NCBI GenBank assembly: GCA_963667815.1
Contig: OY764021.1
Direction: 5' to 3' (one strand)
Length of the DNA stretch: 64,000 nucleotides
Origin: Saccharicrinis sp963667815
GTDB taxonomy: Bacteria; Bacteroidota; Bacteroidia; Bacteroidales; Marinilabiliaceae
Part shown: positions 45,440 through 55,692 of the stretch, in pieces
How the letters are laid out: each line of letters opens with the position of its first letter
How positions within the stretch are numbered: position 1 is the first letter of the stretch
Program-made: the position numbers and the translations under genes
Notes under the pieces: model-generated
What the model was told of the DNA's origin: nothing
Seen by the model: only the letters and a program-made list of their open reading frames with translations
The model's database searches: none

Positions 45440-46460
45440 CCTGGTTTTAATTCTGCTTTCTCAGGCTTGTGGTGCACAAGTAGACAACGAAGATAATCAT
45501 CATTTTGCAGTTGATTTTAACGCTGTTGGTTTGGTATATCACAGGTTTGGAGATGACCGATATCCAACGACTAATACTACGAAGCAGTTGTTTGAGCAGC
45601 AGCTTAAATATTTAACCGATAATAAAATTAAAACCTATACCATAAACCAACTTTATTTGAATAATGATTCTGATAATCAAGCGGTATTTATAACAGTGGA
45701 TGATGGTTTTCTATCCTTTTATAATAATGGCTTTCCTCTATTAAAGAAATACAATTGTAATGCAACCGTATTTATAAATACCGAAAGTGTTGGATGGTCG
45801 GATTATATGAATTGGGCACAGATTAAGGAGTTGGTTAAAGCTGGTATACAGGTTGCTGCGCACTCTCATGCACATCCATATTTCTTAAATGTATCAAAAG
45901 AGGAAAGAATACAAGCTTTTGTTAATGATATTGAAAAGTCGGAGCAACAATTCCTGGAGCATTTGGGTTTTGTTCCAAAAGTATATGCATATCCTTATGG
46001 AGAGTTTGAGGAATCGATGGAACATGTTTTAAAAGAAAGAGGGTATAAATTGGCTTTTGCTCAAAATTCCGGAGTATGGGATCATAATTCCAATCCTTAT
46101 GCAGTTCCGCGTTTTCCCGCTTCAGGAATTCATTTTGGTATGGATAAATTTAAGCAAAGAATTAGAATGAAATCTTTACCGATACAGATCAAAGAATCTT
46201 GTCCAATTGTTTTATCTGCGCAACAAAAATATTCTTTGGAATTAAGGTTGGATGATTCTAATAATTTTAGTTCCTTGAATTGCTTTTTCAATAATCAATA
46301 TGGAGCCGATCTGTTTACGATGAATGATGGTGTAATACATGTAAATATAAAAATGCCAGAGAATAGGCGCAGGGCATTACTAACATTTACATCAAAGTGT
46401 AAAAATGGGGATTGGTATTGGTGGAGTGTATTATTTATAAACCCTAAATATTTAAATTAA
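45408..46460 (+). CDS. Polysaccharide deacetylase (NodB/CE4-type), exported
   Basis: A 350-residue exported enzyme; signal peptide about 1-20 (SLVLILLSQACGAQ, possibly a lipobox Cys21). The NodB-like domain has the catalytic base and metal Asp98/Asp99 in FITVDDGF, metal-binding His152 and His156 in AHSHAHPYF, and the groove motif VYAYPYGEFEE. After about 260 a beta domain of about 90 residues follows. Family members deacetylate GlcNAc polymers or peptidoglycan. The start at 45408 overlaps the previous gene by 32 bases, and no later Met gives a signal peptide. A joint role with the glucosaminidase in cell-wall or exopolysaccharide modification is inferred. Confidence 0.88.
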   Translation: MIRFGRSYWISLVLILLSQACGAQVDNEDNHHFAVDFNAVGLVYHRFGDDRYPTTNTTKQLFEQQLKYLTDNKIKTYTINQLYLNNDSDNQAVFITVDDGFLSFYNNGFPLLKKYNCNATVFINTESVGWSDYMNWAQIKELVKAGIQVAAHSHAHPYFLNVSKEERIQAFVNDIEKSEQQFLEHLGFVPKVYAYPYGEFEESMEHVLKERGYKLAFAQNSGVWDHNSNPYAVPRFPASGIHFGMDKFKQRIRMKSLPIQIKESCPIVLSAQQKYSLELRLDDSNNFSSLNCFFNNQYGADLFTMNDGVIHVNIKMPENRRRALLTFTSKCKNGDWYWWSVLFINPKYLN

Positions 46461-46464
46461 TCAA

Positions 46465-47748
46465 ATGAAGAAAGTATTTATTACCCTAGGTGTTTTAATT
46501 GCAATTACTTTAATAGGAAATTTTGTATATGGAATTCAACTGGCTCAAAAGGTGGATGAAAATTTAAAGCTTGGAATAGAAAAGGGCGTTTTCCCTTTTG
46601 AATTTTCATACACAAAATTAAAAGTTAATCCTCTTTTTTCAGAATTCACCTTTTATAATCTTGATGTAAAAAGTAAAGAACAGGAACAGATTTTACAAGC
46701 TGAGAAGCTTGGTGTGAGCATGAAATATAAGGAAGCGTTAGAGTTATCACAGAATGGGAAATTGGATAAATTAACATCCTTAAACCTGAAATTTGATGAG
46801 TTAGACTTTTATATGGGTGAGACTATTGCTGTGATGGAGGCCGAGAAACTAAATTTGGAGTTTGACGGATCATTGGATCAGTTTAACATGGAAACAATAA
46901 TGGCTCAACTGCCAACTGAGAAGCAAGAATTGTATTTTAATGTGAAGAATCTTAGAATGAGCCCGGAATTTATTAATCAGGGTAAATTTAAAATGTATGC
47001 CATGTATGCCGATAAAGAGATTACCTCAGGTAAGTGCAGGTTACTTTTTAATCCGGATTTACATCATATAACATTGAGTGAAATGGAGTTTTTAACCTCA
47101 GATTATGATATGGAAGGTGAATTCGACATGGAATATGAGGGAATGAATATAGAAGATTTTAAACCTCGATTATTTGTTTTTAATTCAGCATCACACAGTA
47201 ATGGAGCTATCTCAGTTGAAAATCCAATGTTACCGGGTTTTAAATATTCCATTGATTCTTTTGAAAATGATATGTCAGGTACATTTAAATTTGGACAAGA
47301 TGGTAATTACATGGAAGGTATGGAACCTGAATTTGAATTACATTTTGATGTTAAAGGGATGAGCTTTGATGTTCCTGAAGAACAAAAAGATCAATTAAAT
47401 GCTCAACTTTCAATGGTAGGTTTAACTACTGACGATTTGAAAATTAATGAGTTCCAGGTAAACTCTCAATTGAAAGATGGCAAGTTAACAGTAGATGATA
47501 CTCAATTATTGTTACCAGCTTTTAAAGCTAATTTATTAGCAGATTTAAACATGAGGTTTAATGCTCCAAATGAGTCAGAGATTGAAGCCTTCAACCTTAA
47601 AATATCAGACATTAATCCAGGAGTTAAAAATAGCTTGCAGAATATTGAACAGATGTTAGGTTTTACTTTCCCTATGGAAGGAGATGATATTGTTTTTGAA
47701 GTAAAAGGTTCTATCGCAAATCCGCAAGTGAAAGGAATTCACTATTAA
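46465..47748 (+). CDS. Hypothetical membrane-anchored protein, AsmA/YdgA-like
   Basis: A 427-residue protein I cannot assign firmly. An N-terminal helix (about 4-22, VFITLGVLIAITLIGNFVYGI) is followed by a long region of beta-rich repeats with alternating hydrophobicity, for example FEFSYTKLKVNPLFSEFTFYNLDVKS and DIVFEVKGSIANPQVKGIHY at the end. The overall look is like AsmA, DUF945/YdgA or other bridge-like proteins with an N-terminal anchor, which span the periplasm or act in outer-membrane lipid handling. Two Met-rich loops (FDMEYEGMNIEDF) stand out. It starts 4 bases after the deacetylase, at the end of the probable operon, and is followed by a strong terminator. Confidence 0.6.
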   Translation: MKKVFITLGVLIAITLIGNFVYGIQLAQKVDENLKLGIEKGVFPFEFSYTKLKVNPLFSEFTFYNLDVKSKEQEQILQAEKLGVSMKYKEALELSQNGKLDKLTSLNLKFDELDFYMGETIAVMEAEKLNLEFDGSLDQFNMETIMAQLPTEKQELYFNVKNLRMSPEFINQGKFKMYAMYADKEITSGKCRLLFNPDLHHITLSEMEFLTSDYDMEGEFDMEYEGMNIEDFKPRLFVFNSASHSNGAISVENPMLPGFKYSIDSFENDMSGTFKFGQDGNYMEGMEPEFELHFDVKGMSFDVPEEQKDQLNAQLSMVGLTTDDLKINEFQVNSQLKDGKLTVDDTQLLLPAFKANLLADLNMRFNAPNESEIEAFNLKISDINPGVKNSLQNIEQMLGFTFPMEGDDIVFEVKGSIANPQVKGIHY

Positions 47749-47811
47749 TATAAGGACAAAAAGTATTGAAAGTACTTATTCTATAAATAGATTAGAAGTT
47801 AAAATAATTAT

Positions 47812-47851
47812 AAAAGTGCATGGTTCATAAATGGATCATGCACTTTTTTTT
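47812..47851 (+). terminator. Intrinsic terminator at the end of the permease-glucosaminidase-deacetylase cluster
   Basis: AAAAGTGCATG (47812-47822) pairs with CATGCACTTTT (from 47837), followed by a long T-run. Confidence 0.9.
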
Positions 47852-48306
47852 GTCCCTAATTGCAGGGTATTTTATTTATTGAATATTTTATTCAAAACTT
47901 CTGAAAACGTTGTTGTTACAACTGTTTTAGAAAAAAAACAAAAAAAGTATCATTTTTTTATTTGTTTGGATTATGTGATCAAAGAACGGTAATTGTTAAT
48001 AAATGATAAAAATATGTTGATGAACTGCAAAATTATGATTTTTCAATTGTATGTATCTTCTGTAACCATTGCCAGTAAAGGAAACTTTATTTAAAATGAT
48101 GTCGTATTCAATGAAAAAGTGATACGAAAAAAGACTTTTACCTATCGTATTTCTAAAAAAATCATTCTTCTGATCAGTTATTTTAACGAGAGGATTTGTT
48201 TTTGATCTATTGCTTCTATTAGCTAAAATTATTGGCTTGTCTCAAAGATGCTTTAAAAAGCAGGAAATAGAATTCTTTTCATTGTATGTAGATATAAACC
48301 AGATAA
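47852..48306. other. AT-rich leader region ahead of the giant surface-protein gene
   Basis: No gene seen. A weak inverted repeat, ATACG (48122) and CGTAT (about 48147), is the only notable structure. A clear TAnnTTTG promoter for the gene at 48307 was not found, so its promoter may be of another type. Confidence 0.4.
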
Positions 48307-51300
48307 ATGCAACGAATACTAATATTTATATATTTACTAATGCTTGGGGGAACTTTTTGTACCTATGGTCAAATAGATCGTGAGTTTTGGTTTGCAGCTC
48401 CTGATGTTTATGCAGATACAGGTGATGACCCTGTATTTTTAAGAGTTACAACCTTTGGTTCTTCAGCAAATGTTAAAATTATATTGCCAGCAGAAAATAG
48501 CCGAGTATTAGAACAATTTAGTGTTGGAGCAAACTCTCAGTTTAGCCTCGAACTAAATAAAACAGATATTGAAAATACCCCATCAGATAAAATAAATTCA
48601 AAAGGTTTATATATTGTTTCAGACGCAGATATTTCAGTCTACTATGAAGTTAGTAATGAGAATAATGCAGAGAAATTTATTTTAAAAGGTGATAATGCCT
48701 TGGGAAAGGAGTTTTTTATCCCGTCGCAAAATATTTATCAGAACAATCAAACATATAATGGATTAGCTAATGAAAAAGCTGATATAGTAGCAACAGAAGA
48801 TAATACAAATATAACTGTAATCCCTGCTATTGATATTTCCGGACACAAGGCTAATGAACCTTTTAATATTGTTTTAAATAAAGGAGAATCATACGGTTTG
48901 GAATGTAAAGATAATTCAAACTTTGCTTCTTTATCAGGCACAGAGATTGCCTCAGATAAGAGAATTGCTGTTACTATCTCTGATGATGCTGTAATTGAAG
49001 ATGTAGAAAGTGCTGTATGTGATTTGATTGGAGATCAGTTAATTCCAACAAGTGCTATTGGTACTGAATATGTAGCGATTAATACAAGTAAGTCTCCGGA
49101 TAGTTTTAAAAATACAAATTCAGTACAGAAAGTATTTGTTTTGGCCATTGAAGATAATACACTGGTTTTTATCAATAATACAACCAAAAATACAAAAGCT
49201 TTACAAAAGGGAGAGGTTGCAGAGTTTGATATATCAGATCATTCATTGTTTATATATGCAACAAAAAAGGTATATGCTTATCAGGTAACGGGTTTGGTAA
49301 ATACCGATACAAGTATAGCCAATGAATTGGGAAGTGCCATTCTACCAAACTACAATTGTAATGGATCTCGTCAGGTTTCTTTTACAAGAGTTTTTAACAG
49401 GGACTTTTGGGTGAATATTATAGTAAAAAGAAAAGATAATAAGTCTTTTGTGCTATATGATAATCAGGGAAAAGAGTTAAATCTGAAGAAGTATATTAAT
49501 AGTTGGCAGACCGTGCCAGGTCAAGATACAGGACCAGATGCGTGGGTTTGTTGCGCTATTAATATGAATGAATTATCTACTGGTAATCCATATATTCTGG
49601 AGAATACATCAGGTGTCTTTCATCTTTGTGTGTTGGATGAAAATGGTGAAGATGACGAATTAGGGTGTGTCAGCTTTGGATATTTTTCTTCTTACAACTC
49701 ATTTTGGATGGATGGTTCTGATATGGCATGTAAAGGCGACGTGATTGAATTAACCGCCAAAGATGGGATGAAGAGTTATAGATGGTATTCGTTGGAATCT
49801 GATTCCAGAGTATTATCGACAGATAGAACGTGTTTAGTACAGGAATCAGGTACTTATTATGTAGAGGCTGAGGTAAAAGAAGGTGGTTGTTTTTTATCTG
49901 ATACTTTAAATGTTGTGTTTACTTTACCTCTTGTAAATCTGGGTAATGATACAACTGTATGCCAGGGAGAAGAATTGTTTTTTGAAGTAGATAATGATTA
50001 TTATTCATATCTATGGAGTAATGGAGATTCTGATAATCAAACCAGCATATCAACACCTACAGTTGGAATTCTGGATTTAAGTGTAGAAGTTACAGATGAA
50101 ATTGGATGTATAAATAAAGATTCTGTTGCAATAACAGTTAATGGTGTTCCTGAAATTCAAATAGATAAAACTGAAGTTTGTGAAGGAACATCTATTGCAA
50201 ATACAACTGAATTTGCTGGTTATGAGTGGAGCTATAATGGTGAAAAATTAAATTATAATACTTCGCAAAATTGGATTACTCCTGAGGAATCAGGAACATA
50301 TACACTTACAGCATGGAATGCTGAAGGATGTTCTGTTTCCGAAAGTATCGAAGTAACCGTTTATTCGCAGCCAACACTTGTTTTAGAAGATCTGGGAGCT
50401 TGTGAGGGTGAGGTTGTAACAATAAATGGACCTGATGGTTTTTCGAATTATTTGTGGAGTACAGGAGCCGTTTCTAAAAGTATTCAGCTGAATACATCTG
50501 CAGACTATTGGTTAGAAATAACTGATGCAAACGGATGTAAGACAAAAGCAGAAGCCTCATTAACTTATTATAAACCTGCAACCATAGATTTAGGTCCAGA
50601 TAAAGAGGAGTGCGCAGGTGTTGATATTATTTTGTCAGGAGATAATTCTTTTAGCAATTATAATTGGAATTTTAAATCAGCATCAAATCCGGGAACAATA
50701 ATAAATTTAAGTTCCGGATCTGGTAATACGTATCAAATATTAAATGCTGAATCATCTAATAATGGAGTTTACATGGTTGAGGCAACTGATGTTAATGGAT
50801 GTGAGGTATCGGATGAGGTTTCAGTAACTACTTATTTGGCAAATCCTCCTGAGTTATCATTGACTGAAAATTTATGTGAAGGAGAAGTTGTTGATATTAT
50901 AGCATCAGAAGGGTATGATACTTATACATGGTATCAAGACGGCACGCATATTAGTGTTTCTGATAATTTAAACCAGCTTGCAGATGTTGAAGCCTCAGGT
51001 ATTTATAGGTTAGAAGCTACTTTAGGTGCATGTAAAAAAGCTTCTGAAATACAGGTCGTAAGTCATTCTTTACCATCTGTTCAATTACCTGATGATTTTA
51101 CAATTTGTATGGGAGAGCCTAAGGATTTATTAGTAGAAGATTTTAATACATCCAGTGGTGCAGCTTTAGATTATCTATTTTGGAACAATAACGAAGATTT
51201 AAGATTTAGCGATTGGGAAACCGCAGCATTGGAGATTAATCAATCAGGTGAATATACTGTTACAGTTGTTGATAGTTATGGATGTAGTGCCTCCGATCAA

Positions 51301-54300
51301 ATCAGTGTATCAGCTATAATTCCTGAGGAGTTTGATTTAGGTTTACCACAAAGTTTTTGCGATAATACAAATGTCATATTAGAGAATCCAGTTTTGGGAG
51401 CATTGGATTACAAGTGGTATAAGTTGTCTGCTTCATCAGAAGATTTGTTAATAGAAAATTCACCATTGGAGGTTTCTCAAGCTGGTACGTATGTCTTAAA
51501 CGTGACAGATGGCAATGGATGTAATGTTAGTGATCAGGTGGAATTAAATATTAATCCACTTCCTGAAATAAATATTGCAGGAGATCCAGTTGCATGCGGA
51601 TCAACTACTTTGTTTGCTGAATCAACCAATCAAGATTTAATCCATCTGTGGAATGGAACTTCAGGATTGAATTCTAATCAAATGATTGTAAGCCAATCTG
51701 GTACTTATAACCTTCAGGTTTGGGATGAGAATGGTTGTACCGCTCAAGATCAATTAAATGTGGTTATTAATCCATTACCATCAATAAATATAGAAGATCA
51801 AAGTGCCTGTGAAGGTGATGTAATTACATTGGTTGGACCTTCGGGATTTATGAAATATGACTGGAGTACAGGAGAAACATCCCAAAATATTGAATTAACT
51901 ACTAATGAAATTTGTTCTTTAGAAGTAACTGATAGTAACGGTTGTCAAGCAAAAGATCAAGCAAATGTGAGTTTTGTTAAACCGGTTTCTTTCGATTTGG
52001 GAGATGATAAAGAAGATTGTGAAGGAAGTTCTGTAACATTAGTTGGAGATAATTTACATCATTCATGGAAATGGACATTTACACCTGTTTCATCAGATGA
52101 AAGTGAAGTGTTGTCAAACACAACTAATACCTACGAAATAATGGACGCCACTCCTGAGAAAAGTGGAATTTATCAATTAGATGCTATTGACTTGAATGGA
52201 TGTCCGGTTACAGATGAGGTTATGCTAACATTCTATTCTGTGGATTTACCCATGTTAAGTGCAACAGAGAATTTGTGCGAAGGAGAAACGATAGATATTC
52301 TGGCCTCTTCCGGATATGAATCATATACCTGGTATTTAAATGGCATCGAACAGCCCGATTATGCCAATCTATCACAATTGAGTAACATAAGTGTTGCTGG
52401 TACTTATCGTGTAGAAGCAACTTTGGGTGTGTGTGTTAAAAATAATGAAATAGAGGTGGTAAAACATGAATTACCCACTATTCAGTTACCAGATAACTTA
52501 TTGTTATGCAATGGTGTAGAAACAATATTAAGTGTAGAAAATTATAATAGTGGCGGTGGGACTTTTGATTATTTATATTGGAATGATAATGAGAATATCC
52601 GCTTGGGAGATTGGACCTCAGCAACTTTAAATATAGATTCAGAGGGGAGATATTCAGTTACTGCTGTAGATGAATTTGGTTGTAGGGCTAGTGATTTTGT
52701 TGATGTTTTTCAGCAGTCAAATCCTGATTTATTGGGAAATAATACTTCCATTTGTAAAGATGAGGTTCTTACCTTGGCAGTTAATGAAGGTTATAGTTCC
52801 TATTTGTGGAGTAATGGAGATATTGATCATGAGACAGAGGTTGTAGCTGATCAGGTTGGAGAGATGACCCTGGGTATTACTGTTGAAGATGAAAGAGGAT
52901 GTATAACATCTGATAATATAAATATTCAAGTAAATGCAATTCCTTCTATCTTGTTAAATACTACGGAAGTTTGTAATGGAAGTAGTGTAACAAATATGTC
53001 TGATTTTGTTAGATATGAATGGTTGTTTAACGGAGATATAATCAATACAGTAGAGTCACAAAATTGGATTATTCCAGGTGTTTCGGGTGTATATACAATT
53101 ACTGGTTGGACGGCAGATGGTTGTATGGTTACTAAAGATGTAAATATAACTGTTCATTCATTACCAGAAATTACTTTGGAAGAAAAAACAGCTTGTGCTG
53201 GAACAGATGTAGAGATAAATGGACCAACTGGTTTTAATTCATATAATTGGAGTACTGGAGAAACTACTCAAAATATTGAATTATCTCAAGCTTGTAATTA
53301 TTGGGTTGATGTAACGGATGCTAATGGCTGCGTAGGAAGGGCGGAAGCATCATTGAATTATATTGAACCAATGGAACTTGATTTAGGTGAGGATAAAAGT
53401 GATTGTATTGGAGTTTCAATGCAACTAGAAGGGAACCCTGATTATACAAATTACAATTGGAGTTTTGAACCAGCCTCTCATCCTGGAGCATTTATTTCTT
53501 TAAATCCTATTGATGAATCAGTTTACATACTACAAGATGCTAAAGTTATAAATAGTGGTGTTTATTACGTCGAAGCAACAGACCTAAATGGATGTGCTGT
53601 TACTGACGAAGTTTCAGTTGATTTTTATACCGCTGCTCCTCCGGAATTAAGAGCTACTGAAGATCTTTGTGCAGGACAAGAGATTGAATTAGTTGCTTCA
53701 GAAGGTTATGATTCTTATTCCTGGTACAATGGGGCTACTCATTTATCCTCATTTGATGATCAGCAAATTCTTAGTGGAGTTAATCAAGCTGGTTTATTTA
53801 AACTTGAAGCTACTATAGGAACATGTCTGTTTACAAAGGAAATAGAAGTGGTGGAACATGGATTACCATCGGTTTCATTATCTGATAAAGATAAGTTGTG
53901 TGAAGGCGAAAGTCTAAGTATTTCAATTGATAACTACTCGTCAACAGATGGAACTGCTCTAAGTTATCTTTACTGGAATGATGAAAGTGATAAAAGATAT
54001 TCAGATTGGCAATCAACAAAGTTGAATGTTAATCAGGCAGGAAACTATAGTGTAACGGTCATTGATAATTATGGTTGCGTTGCTACTGATCAAATTAATG
54101 TTGTTAGTGTGGTAGCAGAACCATTAGATCTGGGGGATCCATATAGAATATGTATGAATGATAAAGTTCTGTTAGAAAATCCGTTGAATAATGTACTGAA
54201 TTATCAATGGTATCGTATCATGGCAGAAACAAATGAGCTGTTGCAGAACGATGGAGCATTAGAGGTTTCAGAATCCGGAACTTATAAATTGCAGATTGAA

Positions 54301-55671
54301 GATTTAAATGGTTGTATAAATGAAGATGAGGTTGATGTAAATGTAATGCCTTTACCTGACGTGGAAATATACGGGGATTCAGAAGCTTGTGAAACCACAA
54401 GGTTAGTGGTTGCTGAAGAAAAATATGGTTACTCTTATCAGTGGAATGGAGATGCAAATCTAATTTCACCGTCCATTACAGCTACCGAATCAGGCACATA
54501 TATTTTAGATGTTTGGGATGAATACGGTTGTCACAATTCTAATGATATTGATGTGGTTATTTATGATATTCCAAATTTGGCGATGGAAAATGATACGGTT
54601 TGTGCAGGTGAAACTTCTACCTTGACAGGACCTCAGGGAGATGGCTTGGAGTATTTATGGAGTACAGGACAAAAAACTTCATCAGTAACAGTATCAAAAG
54701 GAGACTATGCTCTTTGGATTACAGATAAGTATGGGTGTACTGCAAAAGCTGATGTTTCTGTTGTTTGGAGAGATGTTCCCAAGGTAGATTTAGGATCAGA
54801 TATGATTATTTGTCCATTAGAAAATTGGTCTTTAGATGCAGGTTCTGCTTTTAGTTCATATTTATGGCATGATGGATCCACTTCGGAAATGATTATCGCA
54901 GATTTATTGGATACCGTAAATACAGTTGTAGTTACAGATCAGTATGGTTGTAGTGGTTTTGATAGTCAAACTGTAAAATATAAACAAATACCAGAACTAG
55001 AGCTGTGTTCGGATACAAGTGTGTGTAAAACTTCAATGTTTGTATTAGATATAGGTGGTGGATTCTCAAGTTATTTGTGGAATGATGGTGATGATAATTC
55101 TTATAAGGAGATAAGTGAACAAGGAGAATATTCTGTTGAAGTATCTGATGGCTGCTTTATTTATAGAGATACTGCTCAAATTGTATTTTTTGATGAGCCT
55201 ATCATTGCTTTAGTAGATTCTTCAGTTTATGGTCAAGTGTCAGTTTATGCTGAAAATGGAACTCAGCCGTATTTATACAGTCTGGATAATTCAACACCTC
55301 AGGAAGAAAATGTATTTAAAAATTTAAAAAATGGAATCCATGAAATTTACATTATGGATGCAAATGGATGTAATACAATGGTTTCGATAGTGTTGGATGA
55401 AATTTTAGATATTACAATTCCTCCATTTTTTACGCCTAATAGTGATGGTGTAAACGATTTATGGGAGATTGATGGCATTAATGATTTACCCGATAGTATT
55501 ATTAAAATTTACAATCGGTATGGAAAATTATTAGCTAAATATCATGGATCAGATCCTGGTTGGAACGGTTACTATCAGGGGCAACCGGTGTCAACTGATG
55601 ACTATTGGTATGTAATTGAATTAGCAAATACTACAAAGGTTTTAAAAGGTCATATAACATTAAAAAGGTAG
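48307..55671 (+). CDS. Giant T9SS-secreted surface protein with IgGFc-binding-like N-terminus, Ig-like repeats and type B CTD
   Basis: A 2454-residue cell-surface protein. Signal peptide about 1-22. Residues about 23-480 open IDREFWFAAPDVYAD, the pattern of IgGFc-binding-like N-terminal domains in gliding-type proteins. A transitional Ig-like domain (about 470-539) follows, then about 24 Ig-like repeats of 70-90 residues (540-2365). Each has one Cys near its start (VCEG-like) and one in a late NGC, which probably form a disulfide, and most have a YLWSTG-like core. By type they read a-b-c-d-e-f-g-h (540-1154), c-d-e-f (1155-1468), a-h again (1469-2085), then four terminal domains (2086-2365). 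The last about 89 residues (PFFTPNSDGVNDLWEIDG, IKIYNRYGKLL) are the CHU_C/gliding-motility C-terminal domain, a type B T9SS sorting signal. It is exported by Sec then T9SS; probably an adhesin or gliding filament. Confidence 0.88.
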   Translation: MQRILIFIYLLMLGGTFCTYGQIDREFWFAAPDVYADTGDDPVFLRVTTFGSSANVKIILPAENSRVLEQFSVGANSQFSLELNKTDIENTPSDKINSKGLYIVSDADISVYYEVSNENNAEKFILKGDNALGKEFFIPSQNIYQNNQTYNGLANEKADIVATEDNTNITVIPAIDISGHKANEPFNIVLNKGESYGLECKDNSNFASLSGTEIASDKRIAVTISDDAVIEDVESAVCDLIGDQLIPTSAIGTEYVAINTSKSPDSFKNTNSVQKVFVLAIEDNTLVFINNTTKNTKALQKGEVAEFDISDHSLFIYATKKVYAYQVTGLVNTDTSIANELGSAILPNYNCNGSRQVSFTRVFNRDFWVNIIVKRKDNKSFVLYDNQGKELNLKKYINSWQTVPGQDTGPDAWVCCAINMNELSTGNPYILENTSGVFHLCVLDENGEDDELGCVSFGYFSSYNSFWMDGSDMACKGDVIELTAKDGMKSYRWYSLESDSRVLSTDRTCLVQESGTYYVEAEVKEGGCFLSDTLNVVFTLPLVNLGNDTTVCQGEELFFEVDNDYYSYLWSNGDSDNQTSISTPTVGILDLSVEVTDEIGCINKDSVAITVNGVPEIQIDKTEVCEGTSIANTTEFAGYEWSYNGEKLNYNTSQNWITPEESGTYTLTAWNAEGCSVSESIEVTVYSQPTLVLEDLGACEGEVVTINGPDGFSNYLWSTGAVSKSIQLNTSADYWLEITDANGCKTKAEASLTYYKPATIDLGPDKEECAGVDIILSGDNSFSNYNWNFKSASNPGTIINLSSGSGNTYQILNAESSNNGVYMVEATDVNGCEVSDEVSVTTYLANPPELSLTENLCEGEVVDIIASEGYDTYTWYQDGTHISVSDNLNQLADVEASGIYRLEATLGACKKASEIQVVSHSLPSVQLPDDFTICMGEPKDLLVEDFNTSSGAALDYLFWNNNEDLRFSDWETAALEINQSGEYTVTVVDSYGCSASDQISVSAIIPEEFDLGLPQSFCDNTNVILENPVLGALDYKWYKLSASSEDLLIENSPLEVSQAGTYVLNVTDGNGCNVSDQVELNINPLPEINIAGDPVACGSTTLFAESTNQDLIHLWNGTSGLNSNQMIVSQSGTYNLQVWDENGCTAQDQLNVVINPLPSINIEDQSACEGDVITLVGPSGFMKYDWSTGETSQNIELTTNEICSLEVTDSNGCQAKDQANVSFVKPVSFDLGDDKEDCEGSSVTLVGDNLHHSWKWTFTPVSSDESEVLSNTTNTYEIMDATPEKSGIYQLDAIDLNGCPVTDEVMLTFYSVDLPMLSATENLCEGETIDILASSGYESYTWYLNGIEQPDYANLSQLSNISVAGTYRVEATLGVCVKNNEIEVVKHELPTIQLPDNLLLCNGVETILSVENYNSGGGTFDYLYWNDNENIRLGDWTSATLNIDSEGRYSVTAVDEFGCRASDFVDVFQQSNPDLLGNNTSICKDEVLTLAVNEGYSSYLWSNGDIDHETEVVADQVGEMTLGITVEDERGCITSDNINIQVNAIPSILLNTTEVCNGSSVTNMSDFVRYEWLFNGDIINTVESQNWIIPGVSGVYTITGWTADGCMVTKDVNITVHSLPEITLEEKTACAGTDVEINGPTGFNSYNWSTGETTQNIELSQACNYWVDVTDANGCVGRAEASLNYIEPMELDLGEDKSDCIGVSMQLEGNPDYTNYNWSFEPASHPGAFISLNPIDESVYILQDAKVINSGVYYVEATDLNGCAVTDEVSVDFYTAAPPELRATEDLCAGQEIELVASEGYDSYSWYNGATHLSSFDDQQILSGVNQAGLFKLEATIGTCLFTKEIEVVEHGLPSVSLSDKDKLCEGESLSISIDNYSSTDGTALSYLYWNDESDKRYSDWQSTKLNVNQAGNYSVTVIDNYGCVATDQINVVSVVAEPLDLGDPYRICMNDKVLLENPLNNVLNYQWYRIMAETNELLQNDGALEVSESGTYKLQIEDLNGCINEDEVDVNVMPLPDVEIYGDSEACETTRLVVAEEKYGYSYQWNGDANLISPSITATESGTYILDVWDEYGCHNSNDIDVVIYDIPNLAMENDTVCAGETSTLTGPQGDGLEYLWSTGQKTSSVTVSKGDYALWITDKYGCTAKADVSVVWRDVPKVDLGSDMIICPLENWSLDAGSAFSSYLWHDGSTSEMIIADLLDTVNTVVVTDQYGCSGFDSQTVKYKQIPELELCSDTSVCKTSMFVLDIGGGFSSYLWNDGDDNSYKEISEQGEYSVEVSDGCFIYRDTAQIVFFDEPIIALVDSSVYGQVSVYAENGTQPYLYSLDNSTPQEENVFKNLKNGIHEIYIMDANGCNTMVSIVLDEILDITIPPFFTPNSDGVNDLWEIDGINDLPDSIIKIYNRYGKLLAKYHGSDPGWNGYYQGQPVSTDDYWYVIELANTTKVLKGHITLKR

Positions 55672-55692
55672 TTTAACAGAGCAAGATAGTTT

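Noticed and set aside
48307..55671. SprB orthologue
   Set aside because: Size, CTD type and linked SprF-like gene are similar, but the N-terminal IgGFc-binding-like region and Ig-type repeats differ from the repeats I associate with SprB, so the symbol is not used.
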